Shown: positions 34,833 through 44,149, counted from the first letter of the stretch. The stretch: DNA of 64,000 bases from Brevibacillus fluminis (GCF_003710825.1 NZ_RHHQ01000008.1:248001-312000), one strand, 5' to 3'. Notes: generated from the sequence alone by a model not told the origin. Numbers and translations are program-made.

Positions 34833-35711
34833 TTACTTGTATACATCCGACACTATTTTCAAAAAAGCCTGCAACGCATGTGTTTTATAAGCATTTTTCT
34901 TCACAACGATACCAATTTTCCATGGGATATACTGACTGCTGATCTCTTTTACACAAAGATTCTGCCCGCCCATTTCGATTAATGGACTTGGAACAATAGC
35001 CACTCCTAGTTCTTTACGAATTAATTCCATTAACAAATCCCACTGCGTTGTACTATATGCAATACTCGGTACGAACTGCTCCTTACGGCAACTATCCAGA
35101 ACCACCTGACGCAAAGCAAATGTATGATCAAACATTATCCAGTCGTCTTGTTTCAGTTGTTCAAGTGAAATCTGCTGTTCATCTTTTAACACATGATTTA
35201 TTGGCAAACAGGCGACAAACGATGCCTCAAAAATAAGCTTTTCTTCTAGTTCATTGCTTTGTGTAGGGATCACGACAAAAGCTACATCGACTTCCCCCTT
35301 TTCAACGAGCTTTTCTATACTCAATCCCCCTTCTTCAACAATTTCAAGTGTTACCTCTGTATACTTCTTTGAGAAAACTTTCGCCACTTGTGGAAAGAAA
35401 AAGGTACCAATAATTTGTGGCAGTCCAATTTTTAAATGCCCTTTTACATGCTCGTTCATATCTTCAAGCTGTATTTTTAACTCTCTCATTCGCTGCAACA
35501 TTGTAACCGCGGTTTCATAGAAAAGCTGACCTTCATCAGTTAAACGAATAATTCGATTAGTACGCTCAAAGAGTGTTACGCCAAGCTTTTTTTCCAACCT
35601 TTGAATTGTTTTCGTTAGGGCTGGTTGTGCGATAAATAGCTGCTCACTAGCTTTAGAAAAGCTTCCACTTTCAACAATTGTTTTAAATACCTCAAAGTCT
35701 CTTACATTCAT
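34833..35711 (-). CDS. LysR-family transcriptional regulator (nitrilase-linked)
   Basis: A 292-residue regulator. The N-terminal winged HTH covers FKTIVESGSFSKASEQLFIAQ to about residue 60, and the effector-binding domain starts near 90 (HLKIGLPQIIGTF). It diverges from the nitrilase gene with a shared 100-base promoter region containing an AATATGA/TCATATT palindrome. Codon use is markedly AT-rich compared with the genes to the left and right, suggesting that this gene and the nitrilase arrived together by transfer. Confidence 0.92.
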   Translation of the reverse strand: MNVRDFEVFKTIVESGSFSKASEQLFIAQPALTKTIQRLEKKLGVTLFERTNRIIRLTDEGQLFYETAVTMLQRMRELKIQLEDMNEHVKGHLKIGLPQIIGTFFFPQVAKVFSKKYTEVTLEIVEEGGLSIEKLVEKGEVDVAFVVIPTQSNELEEKLIFEASFVACLPINHVLKDEQQISLEQLKQDDWIMFDHTFALRQVVLDSCRKEQFVPSIAYSTTQWDLLMELIRKELGVAIVPSPLIEMGGQNLCVKEISSQYIPWKIGIVVKKNAYKTHALQAFLKIVSDVYK

Positions 35712-35744
35712 CGGTTTTCGCCATCATTCCTTTTGGGCATATTC

Positions 35745-35770
35745 AATATGATTATTATATATTTCATATT
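35745..35770. promoter_or_regulatory. LysR-type operator palindrome
   Basis: AATATGA (35745-35751) and TCATATT (35764-35770) form an inverted repeat with a 12-base spacer. It lies between the divergent LysR and nitrilase genes, where LysR proteins normally bind. Confidence 0.6.
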
Positions 35771-35811
35771 ATAGACGATTCCTCTTAAAATTAGGAAAAG
35801 GAGGGATCCAG

Positions 35812-36735
35812 ATGACAACGTGTAAAGTTGCTGTCGTTCAGGCCGGTTCAATCGTTATGAATAAAGAGAAATGTATCACCAAGGCAATAGCGCTTATCCA
35901 AGAAGCTGGGGAACAAGGAGCGAATATTATTGTTTTTCCAGAAGCATTTATTCCAGCTTATCCACGTGGAATGAACTTTGGAGCTGTAGTAGGAAGCCGT
36001 TCTGACAGCGGACGCAATGATTTTTTACGCTACGCAAAAAATTCCATAACTGTACCGGGACCTGAAATGGATGAACTAGGCGAAGCAGTGAAAAAAGCAG
36101 GTGCCTATACGGTTATTGGCGTAATTGAACGCGATCAAGAAACAAGCGGAGGCACACTTTATTGCACAGTTATTTTCTTCGGTCCAGATGGAAAACTGCT
36201 GGGTAAACATCGAAAACTAAAGCCAACAGGTAGTGAACGTCTCATTTGGGGTGAAGGGGATGGCAGTACACTCCCCGTTTTTGATACACCCTATGGCAAA
36301 ATTGGTTCTCTGATTTGTTGGGAAAACTATATGCCTCTAGCACGTACTGCTATGTATGAAAAAGGTATACAGATCTATATTGCACCTACTGCTGACTCAC
36401 GTGATACTTGGTTTTCTTCTATGCAGCATATTGCGATTGAGGGACGTTGTTTTGTTTTATCATGCAATCAATATTGTACGAAAGATATGTATGAAGAGGA
36501 TTTACTAGAAAAAGAGGAAATGCAAAAAATGCCTTATGAAATCACGCGTGGTGGAAGTTGCATCATAAATCCACTTGGGAAATTTTTAGTAGATCCTGTA
36601 TTTGGAAAAGAAGAAATCCTGTATGCGACTCTAGATTTAGACGACATCACACGTGGTCAATTTGATTTTGATGTAGTTGGACACTATAGTCGAAAAGACG
36701 TGTTTCAACTAATCGTTAATGAAGAAAAGCAATAG
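35812..36735 (+). CDS. Nitrilase
   Basis: A 307-residue carbon-nitrogen hydrolase. The catalytic triad fits Glu45 (VFPEAFIPAYPRG), Lys135 (KHRKLKPTG) and Cys169. The CWENYMPLAR sequence around the cysteine is typical of true nitrilases, which turn nitriles into acids plus ammonia, rather than amidases. AAGGAGGGATCC precedes the ATG. The divergent LysR gene probably controls it in response to a nitrile or its product. Like that gene it is AT-rich. Confidence 0.9.
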   Translation: MTTCKVAVVQAGSIVMNKEKCITKAIALIQEAGEQGANIIVFPEAFIPAYPRGMNFGAVVGSRSDSGRNDFLRYAKNSITVPGPEMDELGEAVKKAGAYTVIGVIERDQETSGGTLYCTVIFFGPDGKLLGKHRKLKPTGSERLIWGEGDGSTLPVFDTPYGKIGSLICWENYMPLARTAMYEKGIQIYIAPTADSRDTWFSSMQHIAIEGRCFVLSCNQYCTKDMYEEDLLEKEEMQKMPYEITRGGSCIINPLGKFLVDPVFGKEEILYATLDLDDITRGQFDFDVVGHYSRKDVFQLIVNEEKQ

Positions 36736-36797
36736 TATTCCTTATTAGATATTGCAAGAATCTATCGCGAACGATCATTTTTGTGAAAATTACAAAT

Positions 36798-36830
36798 AAA
36801 GCCGATTTCCAGCATATTGGAATCGGCTTT
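36798..36830. terminator. Bidirectional terminator
   Basis: AAAGCCGATTTCC pairs with GGAATCGGCTTT around a short loop, with A- and T-rich flanks. It lies between the convergent nitrilase and racemase genes. Confidence 0.75.
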
Positions 36831-36863
36831 TCCATGTAAAAATCAACGAAAAGAATAGCGTTT

Positions 36864-37559
36864 TTAGCCTTCCAACGCGAACCGGATCGCCTCTTCCGCA
36901 TGCAAATACGTCGTATCGAAAATCGGCACCACGACATCATCCTGTGATACCAAAAGCGTTATTTCGGTACAGCCGAAAATCATGCCTTCCGCTCCACGAT
37001 CAACCAGCTTTTGCATGATACGACGGTATTGCTCGCGGGACGATTCCTTGATCTGGCCTGCGCACAATTCGCCGAAAATGATGTTGTGAACAGTCGCGCG
37101 GTCGTCTGCTTCCGGCACGATCACTTCGATGCCATGCTGCTTCATCCGCTCGATGTAAAAGTCCTGCTCCATTGTGTATTGGGTCGCGACCATGCCGACT
37201 GTGCGCTTTCCTTGCGCCAAAATTTTGGCCGCGGTGACATCCGCAATATGCAGCAACGGAATGTTGACAGCGCTTGCCACCTCGTCGGCGATTTTGTGCA
37301 TCGTATTGGTGCAGATGAGAATGCAGTCCGCCCCTGCGCGCTCGAGCCCTTGGGCTGATTCCGCCAAAATGGCAGCTGCCCGCTCCCAATCTCCCGCCTT
37401 CTGACAATCGACAACCTCTTGGAAATTGACGCTGTGCAACAAACAGCGTGCGGAATGCAAATCTCCTAGTTTTTCGCGCACCAGCTCATTTATAATACGG
37501 TAATAGACCGCTGTAGACTCCCAGCTCATTCCGCCGATCAGACCAATTGTTTTCATCAT
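36864..37559 (-). CDS. Aspartate/glutamate racemase family protein
   Basis: A 231-residue cofactor-independent racemase. The two catalytic cysteines are Cys83 in LICTNTMHK and Cys197 in IFGCTEITLL. GLIGGMSWESTAVYY at the N-terminus is typical of the YgeA/RacX group, which includes broad-specificity amino acid racemases. It could supply D-amino acids for wall remodelling or assist catabolism; sequence does not decide. It diverges from a LysR gene. Confidence 0.9.
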   Translation of the reverse strand: MMKTIGLIGGMSWESTAVYYRIINELVREKLGDLHSARCLLHSVNFQEVVDCQKAGDWERAAAILAESAQGLERAGADCILICTNTMHKIADEVASAVNIPLLHIADVTAAKILAQGKRTVGMVATQYTMEQDFYIERMKQHGIEVIVPEADDRATVHNIIFGELCAGQIKESSREQYRRIMQKLVDRGAEGMIFGCTEITLLVSQDDVVVPIFDTTYLHAEEAIRFALEG

Positions 37560-37684
37560 CGTCCCTCTTTTCGTCGCACTTGTTTCTTTTACATTATCGC
37601 GGGTCTATCTATCGGTCAAATGATCGTTTCACATAGTTTACATGAGCAAAACATCATGTATCTTCGACAGAAAGGGCGCTTCCA

Positions 37685-38569
37685 ATGACACTGCTTCAGC
37701 TACAAGTTTTTCTCTGCGTTGTGGAAACCGGCAGCTTTACCAAGGCGGCGGAACGGCTCAGCATGACACAGTCCGGGATCAGCCATATGATCTCCGGTCT
37801 CGAAGAAGAGCTGGGTGTCGCGCTGCTTTCCCGCAGCCGCAAAGGCAGCAAAATGACCGAGGCCGGTGAAAAGCTGTGGGCCCATGCGCGAGCGATCATG
37901 CAGCATGTCGACCAGATTCAAGACGAGATGTTCGCTTTTCGCGGTCTGGAGCGGGGGACCCTGCGCATCGGTACGTTCCCCAGCGTTTCGGCACGTTTTT
38001 TACCGAGCTTGATGGCCCTATTCCAAGTCCGCTATCCCGGCATCGAGCTGATTTTGTTCGAGGGGACCAATCAGGAGGTACGCAACTGGATTCATACTGG
38101 CGCCGTCAACGTCGGCTTCGTTTCATTGCCGGATCAAGAATTCGACACGACGCCGGTGATGAAAGACGAGATGCTGCTGCTCTTGCCTGCAGACCACGAG
38201 CTCGCCGGTCAGGCGGCGGTTCCCGTCAGCCAGATTGCCCATGACCCGTTCATCCTGACACGAGCTGGCTGCGAAGGCCTGGTGCTGTCGATGTTCCGCC
38301 CTGCTGTGCCGCAGGTGAAATATGAAGTGCAGGATACAGCGACGATTTTGGCGATGGTCAAGCAAGGCTTGGGCATCACGATCCTGCCGCAGATGGCACT
38401 GCCCGATGACAGGAAAGGCATCAGCGCCGTTCGTCTCGACCCGCCTGTCTACCGGCACCTCGGACTCGCTGTCCAGTCGAGTGCCGCCGCCTCGCCGGCC
38501 GTTCGGACGTTTATCCGAGAAGCGGAGACGTTCGGATGTTCCTTGATGGCAGTGACTGCGCAAAAATAA
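37685..38569 (+). CDS. LysR-family transcriptional regulator (linked to a LysE exporter)
   Basis: A 294-residue protein with an N-terminal HTH (LQVFLCVVETGSFTKAAERL) and a type 2 periplasmic-binding-like effector domain starting near residue 90 (GTLRIGTFPSVSARFLPSL). It lies 40 bases upstream of a LysE-family exporter gene in the same direction and diverges from the racemase gene; it may control either. Composition is GC-rich, like the bulk of the window. Confidence 0.92.
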   Translation: MTLLQLQVFLCVVETGSFTKAAERLSMTQSGISHMISGLEEELGVALLSRSRKGSKMTEAGEKLWAHARAIMQHVDQIQDEMFAFRGLERGTLRIGTFPSVSARFLPSLMALFQVRYPGIELILFEGTNQEVRNWIHTGAVNVGFVSLPDQEFDTTPVMKDEMLLLLPADHELAGQAAVPVSQIAHDPFILTRAGCEGLVLSMFRPAVPQVKYEVQDTATILAMVKQGLGITILPQMALPDDRKGISAVRLDPPVYRHLGLAVQSSAAASPAVRTFIREAETFGCSLMAVTAQK

Positions 38570-38609
38570 GACTTCACGTGCAAAACACATTGGAAAGGGG
38601 GAACCGCTC

Positions 38610-39239
38610 TTGGTCAGCCTTGGCACGTTGCTCACATTCGCGTTTGTTTCGCTCGGCATGGTTTGCTCACCCGGCCCCAACATGATTTACTTGCTGTCCC
38701 GCTCGATTTCGCAAGGCCGCACAGCTGGCTTCATCTCGCTTTTAGGCGTTGTGCTGGGTTTCTTCGTATACGTCATCGCCACTATGCTTGGCTTGTCCGC
38801 CCTATTCGTAACCGTCCCTTATGTTTATGAAGCAATCAAATGGGCAGGGGCGCTCTATCTGCTCTGGCTCGCATGGAATGCGGTCAAGCCAGGGGCGGGC
38901 TCCATCTTGCAGCCACGACCGCTGGCGGTTGAGCCGCCAAAAAAGTTGTTTTTGATGGGCTTCATGACGAATTTGCTGAACCCCAAAATCGCAATTCTGT
39001 ATGTGTCGCTTTTGCCCCAGTTCGTCGATCCTGACAAAGGGTCTGTACTCTTGCAAAGCGCAACGCTCGGCCTGATCCAAATCGCCGTCAGCTTTACGGT
39101 TAACCTGATGATCGTATTGGTGGCGAGCAGGATCGCCGATTGGTTCGGCATGCGGCCGACATGGCTGCGCCTGCAGCGCTGGATCATGGCCGGCGTGCTG
39201 ACTGGACTTGCTGCGCGCCTTGCATTCGATCGCAGATAG
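38610..39239 (+). CDS. LysE/RhtB-family amino acid exporter
   Basis: A 209-residue membrane protein with a TTG start after AAAGGGGG. The family signature SPGPNMIYLLSRSISQGRTAGF occupies helix 1 and the following loop, and FMTNLLNPKIAILYVSLLPQFV is the second hallmark. About six helices are expected. Such proteins export amino acids or homoserine-lactone-like metabolites. It probably forms an operon with the LysR gene upstream. Confidence 0.92.
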   Translation: MVSLGTLLTFAFVSLGMVCSPGPNMIYLLSRSISQGRTAGFISLLGVVLGFFVYVIATMLGLSALFVTVPYVYEAIKWAGALYLLWLAWNAVKPGAGSILQPRPLAVEPPKKLFLMGFMTNLLNPKIAILYVSLLPQFVDPDKGSVLLQSATLGLIQIAVSFTVNLMIVLVASRIADWFGMRPTWLRLQRWIMAGVLTGLAARLAFDRR

Positions 39240-39273
39240 GTGGGCAGCCACCGCACCACTTGCAAAATAAAAC

Positions 39274-39301
39274 AGCCAGCCACCTACAATGGTGACTGGC
39301 T
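39274..39301. terminator. Terminator between convergent LysE and EamA genes
   Basis: AGCCAGCCACC pairs with GGTGACTGGCT with one mismatch. It lies between two convergent genes, 35 bases past the lysE-like stop. Confidence 0.65.
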
Positions 39302-39318
39302 ATCCGTCGTTCTTCTAT

Positions 39319-40236
39319 TTAAAGCGGTTGACCGTCCGAAACGCGAAACGGAACCGTTTTTCTTTTCTTCAGCTTCAAACGGGTTGCACCGATACCACCC
39401 AGGATGATCGCATTCCCCACCCACTGAACAGGCGTCACAGTTTCCTGCAGCATGATCCAGGACAAAAATACCGTGGCCGGGAGTTCAACCGAACCGAGAA
39501 TACCTGCCAGAGCTGACCCGATCTTGGGCGTCCCGGCTGCAAAGCATAGGTTGGGAATCAATACCGAACAGCATGCAATGATGAGTCCCCAGTACCACAG
39601 ACCACCTACAAAGGCACCATCGGTAAATGGTGTCGGGCGAAACAATACCCAAACCAGCAGTGTCGCGCTGCTGTTCATAGTCAAGCTGCGCATCCACGGA
39701 TTGACCTGCACCGCGATGCGTCCGCTCGCCGCAATGACGCCGCTATACGTAACGGCTGACGAGAGACCGAATGCCACACCATATAAGGACAAGCCTGAGA
39801 GGCCCACTTTGACCACATTGCTCGCCATCGCAGTCCCGATCAGCAGAAGCACCACCGAGATGATTGTTTCCGGAGCAGGCCGCTTCCGTTCGATCAGACA
39901 TTCGATGAGTACGCCAATCCAGATGAATTGAAAGATTAGCACAATGGCGATGGAGGCAGGCACGTGCTGTAGTGAAATTTGATAAAAAATACCTGTCATC
40001 GCATTCAGCGTACCGGCTAGCAACAACTGCACCAGCTGTTTGCGGTTTACTTTCTCCCATTGGCGGAAGAGCGTCGTGCCTACGAGCAATAGCATAAATC
40101 CCGAGAGCAGCTGCATTCCCAGCACATCCGAAAATGAGTAGCCGCGCTCATACGCCATCTTGATCGTAATTGACACAAAGCCGTATACAATAGAGCCGAA
40201 AATCACGAGTCCAATTGCTTTCCACTTTTGATTCAT
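39319..40236 (-). CDS. EamA/DMT-family permease
   Basis: A 305-residue protein with ten expected membrane helices arranged as two EamA repeats; the second begins near residue 160. It ends in a basic tail (RLKLKKRKTVPF). DMT permeases export or import amino acids, sugars or nucleotides; the substrate cannot be read from sequence. It stands alone on the minus strand. Confidence 0.88.
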   Translation of the reverse strand: MNQKWKAIGLVIFGSIVYGFVSITIKMAYERGYSFSDVLGMQLLSGFMLLLVGTTLFRQWEKVNRKQLVQLLLAGTLNAMTGIFYQISLQHVPASIAIVLIFQFIWIGVLIECLIERKRPAPETIISVVLLLIGTAMASNVVKVGLSGLSLYGVAFGLSSAVTYSGVIAASGRIAVQVNPWMRSLTMNSSATLLVWVLFRPTPFTDGAFVGGLWYWGLIIACCSVLIPNLCFAAGTPKIGSALAGILGSVELPATVFLSWIMLQETVTPVQWVGNAIILGGIGATRLKLKKRKTVPFRVSDGQPL

Positions 40237-40381
40237 TTCGTTTTTTGCACCTTTTTTCTGCTGCTTTTGTCTAGTCGCAAGCTTTTTTACACAACCTTGC
40301 TATTGTAGCATACTTTTCGCTTGTACTTTATTTGTAAAAAAATTAAGATATAGTAATGTTTTGCCCGTTAGGTAAAACCAT

Positions 40382-40419
40382 CGCGGTTCGAAAACTCCCG
40401 CGTTATCAAAACTAGGAGG
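40382..40419 (+). ncRNA. preQ1-I riboswitch
   Basis: P1 is CGCGG (40382-40386) with CCGCG (40398-40402), enclosing the loop TTCGAAAACTC. The A-rich tail TTATCAAAACTAGGAGG forms the pseudoknot. This matches the small class I preQ1 aptamer. The tail includes the AGGAGG ribosome binding site of the next gene (40414-40419), so binding of preQ1 should block translation. Confidence 0.9.
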
Positions 40420-40425
40420 CGCATC

Positions 40426-41118
40426 ATGTTTAATTTTTGGTATGGCATTATTTTTGTTCTCGTCAATTTTTTCTTCTTCCTCATCTGTTACCGCATGTTC
40501 GGTAAAACCGGGCTGTACGCCTGGGTCGGCGTCGCTACGGTGCTGGCTAACATCCAGGTAGTCAAGACCATCGAGCTATTCGGGTTCGTGATGACACTGG
40601 GCAATACGATGTACGGGACGATCTATTTGACGAGCGATTTGCTCAATGAGAAGTATGGGGAAAAAGAGGCGAAAAAAGCGGTCTGGTTCGGCTTTTTCAC
40701 GTTGATTATGACGACGGTCATCATGCAGATGGTACTGCTGTTTCAGCCGCAGGAAGGCGATGTGGCCCAACCTGCGCTGCAGACGATCTTCGGTTTGATG
40801 CCGCGGCTGGCGCTTGGTAGCCTGTGCGCATATGTAAGCAGCCAATTCATCGACGTCAAAATTTACTCGTTCCTCAAGCGGGCTTTCCCAAAACGGGAGC
40901 AGCTGTGGATCCGCAATAACGGCAGCACGATCATCAGTCAATTGATCGATACCCTGATCTTTTGCACGATCGCTTTCGCTGGCTTCTACCCAGCAAACGT
41001 CTGGTTCGATATCTTCATTACGACCTATTTGATCAAATTCGTGATCTCGGTTGCGACAACGCCGGTTTTGTACATCGCGCGCAATTTCACCTTTACCGGG
41101 GAACGGGCGAATTCATAA
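40426..41118 (+). CDS. Queuosine precursor transporter (YhhQ/VUT family)
   Basis: A 230-residue membrane protein of the YhhQ (DUF165) family with about six helices. Typical segments are TLGNTMYGTIYLTSDLLNEKYGEKEAKKA and the late NNGSTIISQLIDTLIFCTIAF. YhhQ of E. coli takes up queuosine precursors such as preQ0 and preQ1. The preQ1-I riboswitch directly in front independently supports this: uptake is turned down when preQ1 is plentiful. Confidence 0.95.
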   Translation: MFNFWYGIIFVLVNFFFFLICYRMFGKTGLYAWVGVATVLANIQVVKTIELFGFVMTLGNTMYGTIYLTSDLLNEKYGEKEAKKAVWFGFFTLIMTTVIMQMVLLFQPQEGDVAQPALQTIFGLMPRLALGSLCAYVSSQFIDVKIYSFLKRAFPKREQLWIRNNGSTIISQLIDTLIFCTIAFAGFYPANVWFDIFITTYLIKFVISVATTPVLYIARNFTFTGERANS

Positions 41119-41127
41119 GAAAGCACG

Positions 41128-41158
41128 AGGCTCTCTGTTCGCAGGGAGCTTTTTCTTG
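41128..41158 (+). terminator. Terminator after the queuosine precursor transporter
   Basis: The stem GGCTCTCTG with CAGGGAGCT (G:U pairs allowed) around TTCG is followed by TTTTTCTT, ten bases past the stop codon. Confidence 0.75.
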
Positions 41159-41282
41159 TTTTCGTCCCACAAAAGCGATACCTGGGTATTTTGGAGTTTT
41201 TGGAAGGGGATTGAAGTATTTTGTCGAAATTCCACTAATTGAAGGTTTTTACGCTTATCTACTAAACGTATAATTCAAAGAG

Positions 41283-41319
41283 ACTCATGAAAAGGATGCG
41301 TTTCCTTTCATGAGTTTTT
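41283..41319 (+). terminator. Second intrinsic terminator upstream of the MBOAT gene
   Basis: ACTCATGA (41283-41290) pairs with TCATGAGT (41308-41315), followed by a T-run. It insulates the MBOAT gene or could be part of its leader. Confidence 0.65.
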
Positions 41320-41366
41320 GATGTTTGGTTATCGATTTGAATTGCCAGCCTCAGGAGGAAATCACA

Positions 41367-42773
41367 TTGGTCTTTAGTTCCGTCAGTTTTTTGTTTTTCT
41401 TTTTGCCGCTAGTCCTTGCCTGCTATTTTGCCGTTCCGTTTCGATTTAAAAATACGATTTTATTGATTTTCAGCCTGCTCTTCTACGCCTGGGGTGAGCC
41501 GCGGTATGTTGTTCTCATGGTTTTATCCATTTTGATGAACTACGGCTTCGGGAGATGGATTGATCAAGCGGAACATCCTGAAAAAAAGAGGCCCGCGATT
41601 TTAACGTTCGCAATCATTGTCAATATTGGACTTCTGAGCTTCTTTAAATATGCGAATTTCTTCACAGATGTTGTGAATCAAGCCCTGCAAACGAATTTTC
41701 ATGTAACACCTGTGCCGCTGCCGTTAGGCATTTCGTTTTATACATTTCATGCACTTAGTTATCTCATTGATGTTTATCGAAAAGTAGAAAAAGCGCAACG
41801 CAATCTGTTCAATTTGGCGCTTTATATTACTTTTTTCCCGCAGCTTGTCGCAGGCCCTATTATTCGCTACAATTCTGTTGCCGAACAGCTTGGAAAGCGC
41901 GTATTCTCTTCCATTCAATTCGCAGAGGGAATCAAACGATTTCTTTTGGGATTGGGGAAAAAAGTGCTCTTGGCTAACCCGCTGGGCTTTGCAGCAGACA
42001 CCATGTTCGCAACGCCTGCGATGGATCTTTCAACAGGAGGCGCCTGGGTTGGAATCATCGCCTATACGTTGCAGATCTATTATGATTTTTCTGGCTATAG
42101 TGATATGGCGATCGGTTTGGGGAAAATGTTCGGCTTCGAGTTTGCGGAGAATTTCAATTATCCTTATATTTCCAAAAGTGTTTCCGAGTTTTGGAGACGC
42201 TGGCACATGTCTCTTGGCAGCTGGTTTCGAGATTATGTGTATATCCCGCTCGGCGGAAGCAAGGTAGCAACATGGAAAATCTACAGGAATTTATTGATCG
42301 TGTGGGCTTTGACAGGGTTGTGGCATGGGGCGAGCTGGACGTTCATTGCTTGGGGAATTTACTACGGAATCCTAATCGCTCTGGAAAAGGCTGGTCTCGA
42401 AAAGATGCTTCTCAGACTCTATCCTTTCAACCACGTTATCGTGCTGCTGCTTGTCATGATCGGGTGGGTTTTCTTTCGTGCCGACAACTTTGGGTATGCA
42501 ACGGATTTCATCTTGGCCATGTTCCATTCACGCGGTAACCCAGTATTCGATTCCCAAGCGCTCGCACTGTTATCGATGAATTGGATTCCGTTTTCCATTG
42601 CGATTCTTTTCGCCGCACCGATATTTCCCAAGCTGCAAAAATGGCAATTCGGCAAGCCGATCAGACAAGTACAGACCGTTTTCGCCTTGCTGTTCCATTG
42701 CTTCCTCTTTGTGGAAGTAATCTTGTATCTGATCAATTCAACCTATAACCCTTTCTTGTATTTTCGATTCTAG
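41367..42773 (+). CDS. MBOAT-family O-acyltransferase (AlgI/DltB-like)
   Basis: Started at TTG 41367 (AGGAGGA eight bases upstream), the product is 468 residues with about ten membrane helices. Family hallmarks are LPLGISFYTFHALSYLIDVYR, SDMAIGLGKMFGFEF, FWRRWHMSLGSWFRDYVYIPLGG and the catalytic-histidine region LTGLWHGASWTFIAWG. MBOAT proteins pass acetyl groups across the membrane to an extracellular polymer. The next gene encodes a DHHW partner, so an exopolysaccharide or wall polymer is the likely acceptor. Confidence 0.94.
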   Translation: MVFSSVSFLFFFLPLVLACYFAVPFRFKNTILLIFSLLFYAWGEPRYVVLMVLSILMNYGFGRWIDQAEHPEKKRPAILTFAIIVNIGLLSFFKYANFFTDVVNQALQTNFHVTPVPLPLGISFYTFHALSYLIDVYRKVEKAQRNLFNLALYITFFPQLVAGPIIRYNSVAEQLGKRVFSSIQFAEGIKRFLLGLGKKVLLANPLGFAADTMFATPAMDLSTGGAWVGIIAYTLQIYYDFSGYSDMAIGLGKMFGFEFAENFNYPYISKSVSEFWRRWHMSLGSWFRDYVYIPLGGSKVATWKIYRNLLIVWALTGLWHGASWTFIAWGIYYGILIALEKAGLEKMLLRLYPFNHVIVLLLVMIGWVFFRADNFGYATDFILAMFHSRGNPVFDSQALALLSMNWIPFSIAILFAAPIFPKLQKWQFGKPIRQVQTVFALLFHCFLFVEVILYLINSTYNPFLYFRF

Positions 42774-42794
42774 CTTATCAAGAGGAGCACGGAA

Positions 42795-44081
42795 ATGAGT
42801 AAACCCGTTTCAATCGCTTATATCGTCGCTTTCTTAACGATACTTTTCGGATTCACCATCGCCAGCATTTTCACGGCTCATAAAGACATCTCTGCCATCG
42901 AAAACAGAACGTTAAGCAAGCTGCCCGATTTTAGCTTTGCAGCTATTACAACACCCCGTTTTTTCGAAAACATGAATCAATATTTCAATGACCAGATCGT
43001 GTTTCGCAACGAAATGGTGAAACTGTATCAAAAGCAGCAAAATTCCAGTCTGTTTAACTCCATGCTGTTCGAAAACATGCTTCGCGATCGAACGCAATCC
43101 AAACCCGAAGACGGAACGGTCGTAAACGATTCGCGCACCGTGTCCAATTTGGTTCTGATCAATGAAAAGTGGATTATGCCGGTTCCGGATAAAACCGTTC
43201 ATACAAACGAAATTGACGCTGCCACGGCAAAATTAAACGCAGCGTTCGCCAACGCCGAGGCTCAAAAAACCGAAACGTTTTTCGTTTTTAATCCGTCGAG
43301 AACGATCTCATTGATGCATTTGTATCCTCCTTACATGCAAACGGACGCTTATGCCAGATCGAGAGACTATTTCTTGTCGAAGCTCGACAAAAAAATAAAC
43401 GTCGTAGATATTCGCAAAAAGTTTGATACCTTTACGAACGCGCAGCGGGAAGGCATGTACTTAGAAACCGACCATCATTGGAATATCAAAGGCGCCTTTA
43501 CGGCTTATCAAGAAATGATACGCCAACTTTCAAGCAAGTCTGCCCTTTTTAAAGGTAAGCCGATGTCGCTCTACGATATCAACGTTTCATCTTTAACGGA
43601 TGGCCGTTTCGACGGAAGCTATAACAGGCAAAGCAATAATGCTATTGATCCCCAAAACGCCGATCGAACGATGATTTATGAACCGAAAACGCCGTTTACT
43701 TTTCAACATTTTGAAGTGATTAATGGAGATGGAACCCAAACCATTCGAGATTTTCGCGATTTTTATGGATACAAAAAAGGACAAAGTACGGTTTCTTACG
43801 GCACCTTCTTTGGCGGAGACAGACGCAAAATCACGTATGAAAACCCGAAAGCAGGCAACCAGCTGCGGGTCCTGTTACTGAAAGATTCATTCATGAATCC
43901 GATAACACCATATTTGGCCCAAAGCTTTCACCAACTAACGGTTTACGACAATCGTTACTACCCGGAATTCAGCTTGAAAAAAATCTTATCAAGCGAGCAC
44001 TATGACATCCTGATTATCGCTTTGCATGATGATAATCTGTTTAGCAACAATTATGATTTTGAAAAAAAGGTGAGCAAGTAA
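42795..44081 (+). CDS. DHHW-family O-acetyltransferase partner (AlgX/AlgJ-like)
   Basis: A 428-residue protein with one N-terminal membrane anchor (about 8-27) and an extracellular SGNH-like domain. The name-giving motif DHHW lies at 226-229 (ETDHHWNIKG), and LLLKDSFMNPITPYL near residue 360 carries the expected late serine block. It follows the MBOAT gene by 21 bases; the two should act together in O-acetylating a surface polysaccharide. No polymerase gene is present here. Confidence 0.88.
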   Translation: MSKPVSIAYIVAFLTILFGFTIASIFTAHKDISAIENRTLSKLPDFSFAAITTPRFFENMNQYFNDQIVFRNEMVKLYQKQQNSSLFNSMLFENMLRDRTQSKPEDGTVVNDSRTVSNLVLINEKWIMPVPDKTVHTNEIDAATAKLNAAFANAEAQKTETFFVFNPSRTISLMHLYPPYMQTDAYARSRDYFLSKLDKKINVVDIRKKFDTFTNAQREGMYLETDHHWNIKGAFTAYQEMIRQLSSKSALFKGKPMSLYDINVSSLTDGRFDGSYNRQSNNAIDPQNADRTMIYEPKTPFTFQHFEVINGDGTQTIRDFRDFYGYKKGQSTVSYGTFFGGDRRKITYENPKAGNQLRVLLLKDSFMNPITPYLAQSFHQLTVYDNRYYPEFSLKKILSSEHYDILIIALHDDNLFSNNYDFEKKVSK

Positions 44082-44092
44082 GAAAATCGTTT

Positions 44093-44138
44093 GGCCAACG
44101 CGAAATCACTTCTCTTGAAAAGTGATTCGACGTTGGCC
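44093..44138. terminator. Bidirectional terminator
   Basis: GGCCAACG (44093-44100) pairs with CGTTGGCC (44131-44138), and the inner AATCACTT/AAGTGATT extends the stem; TGTTTTATTT follows. It separates the DHHW gene from the convergent hydrolase gene. Confidence 0.78.
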
Positions 44139-44149
44139 TGTTTTATTTA

